Assembly: GCF_021648855.1 (NCBI RefSeq)
Contig: NZ_JAKJHX010000169.1
Span: 1 to 7,946, forward strand
Source: Tychonema litorale BBK16
Lineage (GTDB): Bacteria; Cyanobacteriota; Cyanobacteriia; Cyanobacteriales; Microcoleaceae
Direction of reading: 5' to 3'
DNA: 7,946 nt
This document shows, piece by piece, positions 5,541 through 7,946 of this stretch (its first letter is position 1; each line of letters starts with the position of its first letter). Below the pieces are notes generated by a model that saw only the letters and a list, made by a program, of their open reading frames with translations, had not been told where the DNA came from and did no database searches. The translations under genes were made by a program, and so were the position numbers.

Positions 5541-6110
5541 TCAACTCCCTTGCAATAGCCGTGAAGCCGTCAATTCCAACACGCCCAAAACCGGAGATAC
5601 AATCGCACTTTTACCCGTATACACAATCTCTTCATACAAACCCTCAACCCACTCCAACACCGTCACCCGTTGCTGTATCGGGTCAACAATCCAATACTCT
5701 GGAATCCCGCGCGTCGCATACTCAGAACGTTTGTAGCGATAATCTCGATTTTCTTGATGAGGACTCACCACTTCTACTACCAGCAATGGTGGTGGCATAT
5801 CACTCATAATAGTCGATCGGCTACTTCCCTCCAAAGCCGTAGCCAATTCTTCCGATAGCACCATCACATCTGGTATACGAGTAGTTGCCCGCGAACTATT
5901 CACCACAATTTCAGTCTTCATCGTCAATCGATGAGATGGAATACCCTGTTTTGCAAAGTATATATATAACAATGAAGCAATTCGGCGATTGAGTTCGCTT
6001 TCTGGGGGCATAACAATCAGTTCTCCATTTACCAGTTCGTACCGAGTATCTGTACCATCATCAAAGTTCAGATACTCTTCAAGGCTCATTTTTTGGGATG
6101 CAACGGTCAT
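5541..6110 (-). CDS. Uma2 family (DUF820) putative endonuclease, copy 3 of 3 (promoter-proximal)
   Basis: This 189-aa Uma2 protein has Glu25 (YELVNGEL), Asp81 (RIPDVMVL), Glu113, Lys127 and GIPEYWIVDP all in place. Copy-specific changes are ELNRRIASLLYIYFAKQG near residues 39-56 and NSSRATTRIPD at 71-81; from about residue 95 to 175 it is nearly identical to copy 1. It is the first gene of the minus-strand array and the only one whose upstream DNA leaves the repeat unit (homology fades near 6173), so the array promoter should lie there. It is probably closest to the original single-copy arrangement. Confidence 0.9.
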   Translation of the reverse strand: MTVASQKMSLEEYLNFDDGTDTRYELVNGELIVMPPESELNRRIASLLYIYFAKQGIPSHRLTMKTEIVVNSSRATTRIPDVMVLSEELATALEGSSRSTIMSDMPPPLLVVEVVSPHQENRDYRYKRSEYATRGIPEYWIVDPIQQRVTVLEWVEGLYEEIVYTGKSAIVSPVLGVLELTASRLLQGS

Positions 6111-6115
6111 CGCAA

Positions 6116-6151
6116 CTACGCCTCTGCTAAAAATTGTTCAGGTGTACTCAT
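6116..6151 (-). other. 11-codon upstream reading frame before Uma2 copy 3
   Basis: Encodes MSTPEQFLAEA, one residue different (Pro for Leu) from the frames before copies 1 and 2, and stops 5 nt before the ATG. The frame stays open back to an ATG at 6187, giving a possible 23-codon version, but neither start has a well-placed ribosome site. Interpretation is as for the other two. Confidence 0.3.
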
Positions 6152-6208
6152 CATTTTAACAATATTTCTAACTCCTCTCAAGACCATCTTGTTAGCCATA
6201 AAAATAAA

Positions 6209-6237
6209 AATATAAAATTAATTGACAATATCGACAA
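6209..6237 (-). promoter_or_regulatory. Possible sigma70-type promoter of the Uma2 array
   Basis: Reading the minus strand, TTGTCG (6232-6237) and TATATT (6209-6214) are 17 nt apart. They lie about 100 bp before the ATG of the first Uma2 gene, outside the duplicated unit. The region is very AT-rich, so chance matches are likely and the -35 match is only 4 of 6. Confidence 0.35.
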
Positions 6238-6280
6238 ATAGTGCATTGTTTTCGCTGCTCCCAGGCGATCGCCTCGGAAA

Positions 6281-6308
6281 TCTAAAATAAAATATAAAAT
6301 CTAAAATT
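6281..6308. repeat. Degenerate heptamer repeat, minus-sense version of TTTAGAT
   Basis: The units TCTAAAA, TAAAATA, TAAAATC and TAAAATT repeat at 7 bp. On the minus strand they read as the same AT-rich heptamer family as 1274-1300 and 2975-3005, with more substitutions. Confidence 0.6.
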
Positions 6309-6406
6309 TCATTGACTGATGTCACAAAGTACGCGAAACTTTACACATAACTGACGTAAAGCTTCTAGATATTAATAACTTTTGTTAAGTTGTGACTCGT
6401 AACCTA

Positions 6407-6532
6407 TCAATTTGTCAAAATTGATTTAGGGGTTTGCGAGAAACGCCAACCTCCAGAAGCGACGCCCGCAGGCATCATCCCCAGCTTATTGCTACCGATG
6501 TCTAGTCCCACCGTTCCTATTGAGTCAGCCAT
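6407..6532 (-). other. 41-codon frame with a GLDIGS motif, possible gene fragment
   Basis: ATG to TGA on the minus strand encodes MADSIGTVGLDIGSNKLG followed by MMPAGVASGGWRFSQ and a short tail. VGLDIGSNKLG resembles the first acidic strand of RuvC- or ASKHA-fold proteins, but the protein ends far too soon for any such domain. No ribosome site is seen and its ATG is only 16 bp from the divergent DUF2997 start. It may be the remnant of a mobile-element gene or a chance reading of a dispersed repeat. Confidence 0.25.
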
Positions 6533-6548
6533 TTTTCGATAAGACACT

Positions 6549-6758
6549 ATGGAAACACTAGAGTTTGTGATTTATCCAGATGGCCGGGTACAGGAAACAG
6601 TCACCGGCATTATTGGCGCATCCTGCGCTGAGGTAACGGCTGCGATCGAAGCTCAGCTTGGAGTTGTGCTTCATCAAGAGTCTACATCTGAATATTTCGC
6701 CCAGGCGCTTAATCAGTCCGCCGAAGCGACAACCCAAGTAGCTTTTAGCGATTGGTAA
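6549..6758 (+). CDS. DUF2997 family small protein
   Basis: This 69-aa protein opens with METLEFVIYPDGRVQETVTGI and continues with CAEVTAAIEAQLGVVL, the pattern I recognise as DUF2997. Members are small, soluble and of unknown function, and in cyanobacteria they sit beside ycf35. The acidic C-terminal half is less typical. There are no membrane segments. The ATG is preceded only by a weak site (GATAAG). It is 40 bp upstream of ycf35 on the same strand and should be co-transcribed with it. Confidence 0.8.
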   Translation: METLEFVIYPDGRVQETVTGIIGASCAEVTAAIEAQLGVVLHQESTSEYFAQALNQSAEATTQVAFSDW

Positions 6759-6798
6759 TTTTTTTGTTGAGTTCACTTAAAATTTTTTGGAATAACTT

Positions 6799-7185
6799 AT
6801 GTCACACTTTAGCCAAATTAAGACCCAGATCCGCAATTTGAATTCTTTGGAAGCTGCTTTAACCGACTTGGGTATCGACTGGAAGTCTGGCCCAACCGAG
6901 GTGCGGGGCTATCGCGGCCTAACTAGCAATGCTGAAGTTGTGATTGAGCAGGAAAACGGCTATGACTTAGGTTTTAGCTGGAACGGGACTGAGTATGAAT
7001 TGGTGGCTGATTTGCAATTTTGGCAGCAAGCTTGGTCTGTAGATCGTTTTCTGAACAAGGTGACTCAGCGCTATGCTTACCATACAGTGGTGAATGAGAG
7101 CGCCAAGCAGGGTTTTCAAGTTTCTGAGCAAAAGCAAAATCAAGATGGTTCAATTCGCTTGGTGATGCAACGCTGGTGCGCCTAG
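6799..7185 (+). CDS. ycf35: Ycf35 (DUF1257 family)
   Basis: This 128-aa protein starts MSHFSQIKTQIRNLNSLEAAL and has VRGYRG and a central GYDLGFSWNGTEYELVADLQFW segment, all typical of Ycf35/DUF1257. The family is found in cyanobacteria and in some algal plastid genomes, and its molecular function is not known. Length is normal and no truncation is seen. GGAA lies 6-9 nt upstream of the ATG. The gene sits between DUF2997 and the ferredoxin-like gene; I recall the same grouping in Synechocystis (sll0661/sll0662 region), which suggests a shared, perhaps iron-sulfur related, role. The link to the ferredoxin gene is interrupted here by a palindromic element. Confidence 0.9.
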   Translation: MSHFSQIKTQIRNLNSLEAALTDLGIDWKSGPTEVRGYRGLTSNAEVVIEQENGYDLGFSWNGTEYELVADLQFWQQAWSVDRFLNKVTQRYAYHTVVNESAKQGFQVSEQKQNQDGSIRLVMQRWCA

Positions 7186-7243
7186 ATGCGTCTAGCTTGA
7201 AACTGTGGCTGGACGATCAAATAAGTCCACTCGCATGGGGTCT

Positions 7244-7308
7244 AGAAACCGGGTTTTTACGAAAATACTTTGTTACACAGCGCAAATTCCGTAAAAAACC
7301 CGGTTTCT
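7244..7308. repeat. 65-bp palindromic element between ycf35 and the ferredoxin gene
   Basis: The arm AGAAACCGGGTTTTTACG (7244-7261) is the inverse complement of 7290-7308, except that the right arm has six A residues where the left has five T. The 28-nt spacer holds no gene. GAAACCGGGTTTTT arms of this kind are, as I recall, abundant in Oscillatoriales genomes, so this is probably a miniature mobile repeat inserted in the operon. Transcribed, it would form a strong hairpin that could reduce read-through or protect RNA ends. Confidence 0.75.
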
Positions 7309-7353
7309 TTGTCGGAGTGCGTCGAGGACTTATTGCTATTGGAAGAGGTCGAA

Positions 7354-7803
7354 ATGTCTGAAATTTCTGGAGTTGAAATAGAGACTGCGGACGATCGCAC
7401 TGGTTTAGAACCAGAATTAGGCGGTTTTTTACGAGATGCGGACGATCGCACTGGTTTAGAACCAGAATTAGGTGGCCTATTTCGCCAAAAAGGTGTCTAT
7501 GTGGATGAGATTACCTGTATTGGCTGCAAGCATTGTGCTCATGTTGCTCGCAATACGTTTTATATTGAACCAGATTACGGCCGATCGCGCGTGGTGCGCC
7601 AAGATGGTGATTCTAAAGATTTGATTGATGAGGCGATCGATACTTGTCCGGTGAATTGCATTCACTGGGTAGATTACACCGAACTCAAGAATCTGGAAGA
7701 GGAACGGAAGGATCAGGTGATTCCTCTAATTGGCTTTCCCGCAGAGTATGCGACGATTCGGACTCCTGGTAGGCGCGATCGCAAGTCCAAACACGGCCAT
7801 TAA
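7354..7803 (+). CDS. [4Fe-4S] ferredoxin-like protein with duplicated N-terminal segment
   Basis: This 149-aa protein binds one iron-sulfur cluster through Cys55-x2-Cys58-x2-Cys61 and Cys98 followed by Pro (CIGCKHC and DTCPVNC); Cys102 is an extra cysteine. A CxxCxxC plus distant CP pattern is that of single-cluster [4Fe-4S] ferredoxins, which carry electrons in the cytoplasm. The partner is unknown. The N terminus repeats RTGLEPELGG (residues 15-24 and 32-41) with a 17-residue period. The C-terminal tail TPGRRDRKSKHGH is basic. The ATG at 7354 is chosen because GGAAGAGG (7341-7348) lies 5 nt before it; the frame stays open back to a TTG at 7270, inside the palindromic element, which makes that start unlikely. 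It is third in the ycf35 group, 168 bp after ycf35. Confidence 0.88.
   Translation: MSEISGVEIETADDRTGLEPELGGFLRDADDRTGLEPELGGLFRQKGVYVDEITCIGCKHCAHVARNTFYIEPDYGRSRVVRQDGDSKDLIDEAIDTCPVNCIHWVDYTELKNLEEERKDQVIPLIGFPAEYATIRTPGRRDRKSKHGH
7386..7472 (+). repeat. In-frame 51-bp direct repeat inside the ferredoxin gene
   Basis: The 36 bases 7386-7421 recur exactly at 7437-7472, a period of 51 bp (17 codons). The remainder of the period differs. Each copy encodes ADDRTGLEPELGG and contains CGATCG. Near-identity at silent positions points to a recent duplication or to gene conversion between the two halves. Confidence 0.9.
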
Positions 7804-7837
7804 TATCCGGCTGTATCGGAATAATGTTGTATCGCGA

Positions 7838-7894
7838 TAATATAGAGGAGACGGCAGTGCCGTGTCCCTACCGTAATTAATTGTAGGGACACGG
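7838..7894. repeat. Palindromic repeat related to the left-end array
   Basis: It contains ACGGCA-G-TGCCGT (7851-7863) and a perfect 12-bp inverted repeat CCGTGTCCCTAC (7860-7871) / GTAGGGACACGG (7883-7894) with an 11-nt AT loop. The order TAGAGGAGACGGCA...CCCTACCG parallels the 47-bp units at 1-196. It starts about 35 bp after the ferredoxin stop and may act as its transcript end. The remaining DNA to 7946 shows no gene I can support. Confidence 0.85.
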
Positions 7895-7946
7895 AAGTCG
7901 GATCGTAGCCATGTCGTTCTGTGAGCCAAGGAGTTGTCTGAGGCGG

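Larger units (their letters stand above)
6111..6548. other. Spacer between Uma2 copy 3 and DUF2997, divergent promoter region
   Basis: This 438-bp stretch holds the Uma2 leader with its 11-codon frame, an AT-rich part with a possible minus-strand promoter, a HIP1 core inside a perfect GGCGATCGCC palindrome (6264-6273), a degenerate heptamer run (6281-6308), and a small inverted repeat CTTTAC/GTAAAG (6339-6361). A GC-richer block (about 6420-6530) can be read on the minus strand as a 41-codon frame. The promoter of the DUF2997-ycf35-ferredoxin group should be here, but no plus-strand hexamer pair is convincing. Confidence 0.6.

Noticed and set aside
4209..5809. Plus-strand reading frames rich in TPTPSP across the Uma2 genes
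   Set aside because: They are antisense shadows repeated with each Uma2 copy; the minus-strand frames carry the conserved catalytic motifs.
3568..6110. Restriction-modification system
   Set aside because: No DNA methyltransferase motifs were found in any frame near the nuclease-fold genes.
6407..6532. Cas9 or other RuvC-nuclease N terminus, suggested by GLDIGS
   Set aside because: The frame ends after 41 codons, nothing downstream continues the domain, and no CRISPR repeats or cas genes are present.
7270..7353. TTG-started 177-aa version of the ferredoxin-like protein
   Set aside because: The extra 28 codons come from the palindromic element and there is no ribosome site, whereas ATG 7354 has GGAAGAGG 5 nt upstream.

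Overview
The window looks like chromosome of a filamentous, Oscillatoriales-type cyanobacterium (Microcoleus/Oscillatoria/Phormidium-like). The evidence is four exact HIP1 octamers (GCGATCGC at 565, 1195, 6265 and 7775) and many partial ones, a ycf35 gene with its usual small neighbours, three Uma2 (DUF820) genes, weak Shine-Dalgarno sites, and many short palindromic or heptameric repeats of the kind common in these genomes. No rRNA, tRNA, CRISPR array or intact insertion sequence was seen.

Layout, left to right. (1) 1-196: four contiguous 47-bp palindromic repeats and a fifth partial copy. (2) 222-1250, minus: a C39-like cysteine peptidase with a peptidoglycan-binding domain. (3) 1251-1587: a gene-free spacer with a heptamer repeat, a long hairpin and a 71-bp inverted-repeat element. 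(4) 1588-2907, minus: an M16 zinc peptidase with all metal ligands. (5) 3176-4236, plus: a two-gene, ATGA-overlapping unit. It has a good sigma70-like promoter and encodes a RusA-type Holliday-junction resolvase and a protein that appears to join a PD-(D/E)XK-like nuclease domain to a HEPN-like domain. (6) 4219-6110, minus: three tandem 189-aa Uma2-family putative nucleases made by duplication of an exact 661-bp unit. The leftmost converges on and overlaps the RusA-linked gene by 18 bp. (7) 6111-6548: a 438-bp divergent spacer. (8) 6549-7803, plus: DUF2997, Ycf35 (DUF1257) and a [4Fe-4S] ferredoxin-like protein, a set I recall as conserved in cyanobacteria. (9) 7804-7946: a palindromic repeat of the same family as the left-end array.

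The accessory core is 3.0-6.2 kb. It contains five nuclease-fold genes in about 3 kb, convergently arranged, visibly more AT-rich than their neighbours and without an exact HIP1 site. The best candidate for an undescribed system is the coupled RusA + REase/HEPN pair: a branched-DNA resolvase made with a protein carrying a DNase-like fold and an RNase-like HEPN motif. A defence or stress role is inference only. The Uma2 array shows mosaic divergence between copies, which suggests recombination or gene conversion. The flanking genes look like ordinary housekeeping or hypothetical cyanobacterial genes.
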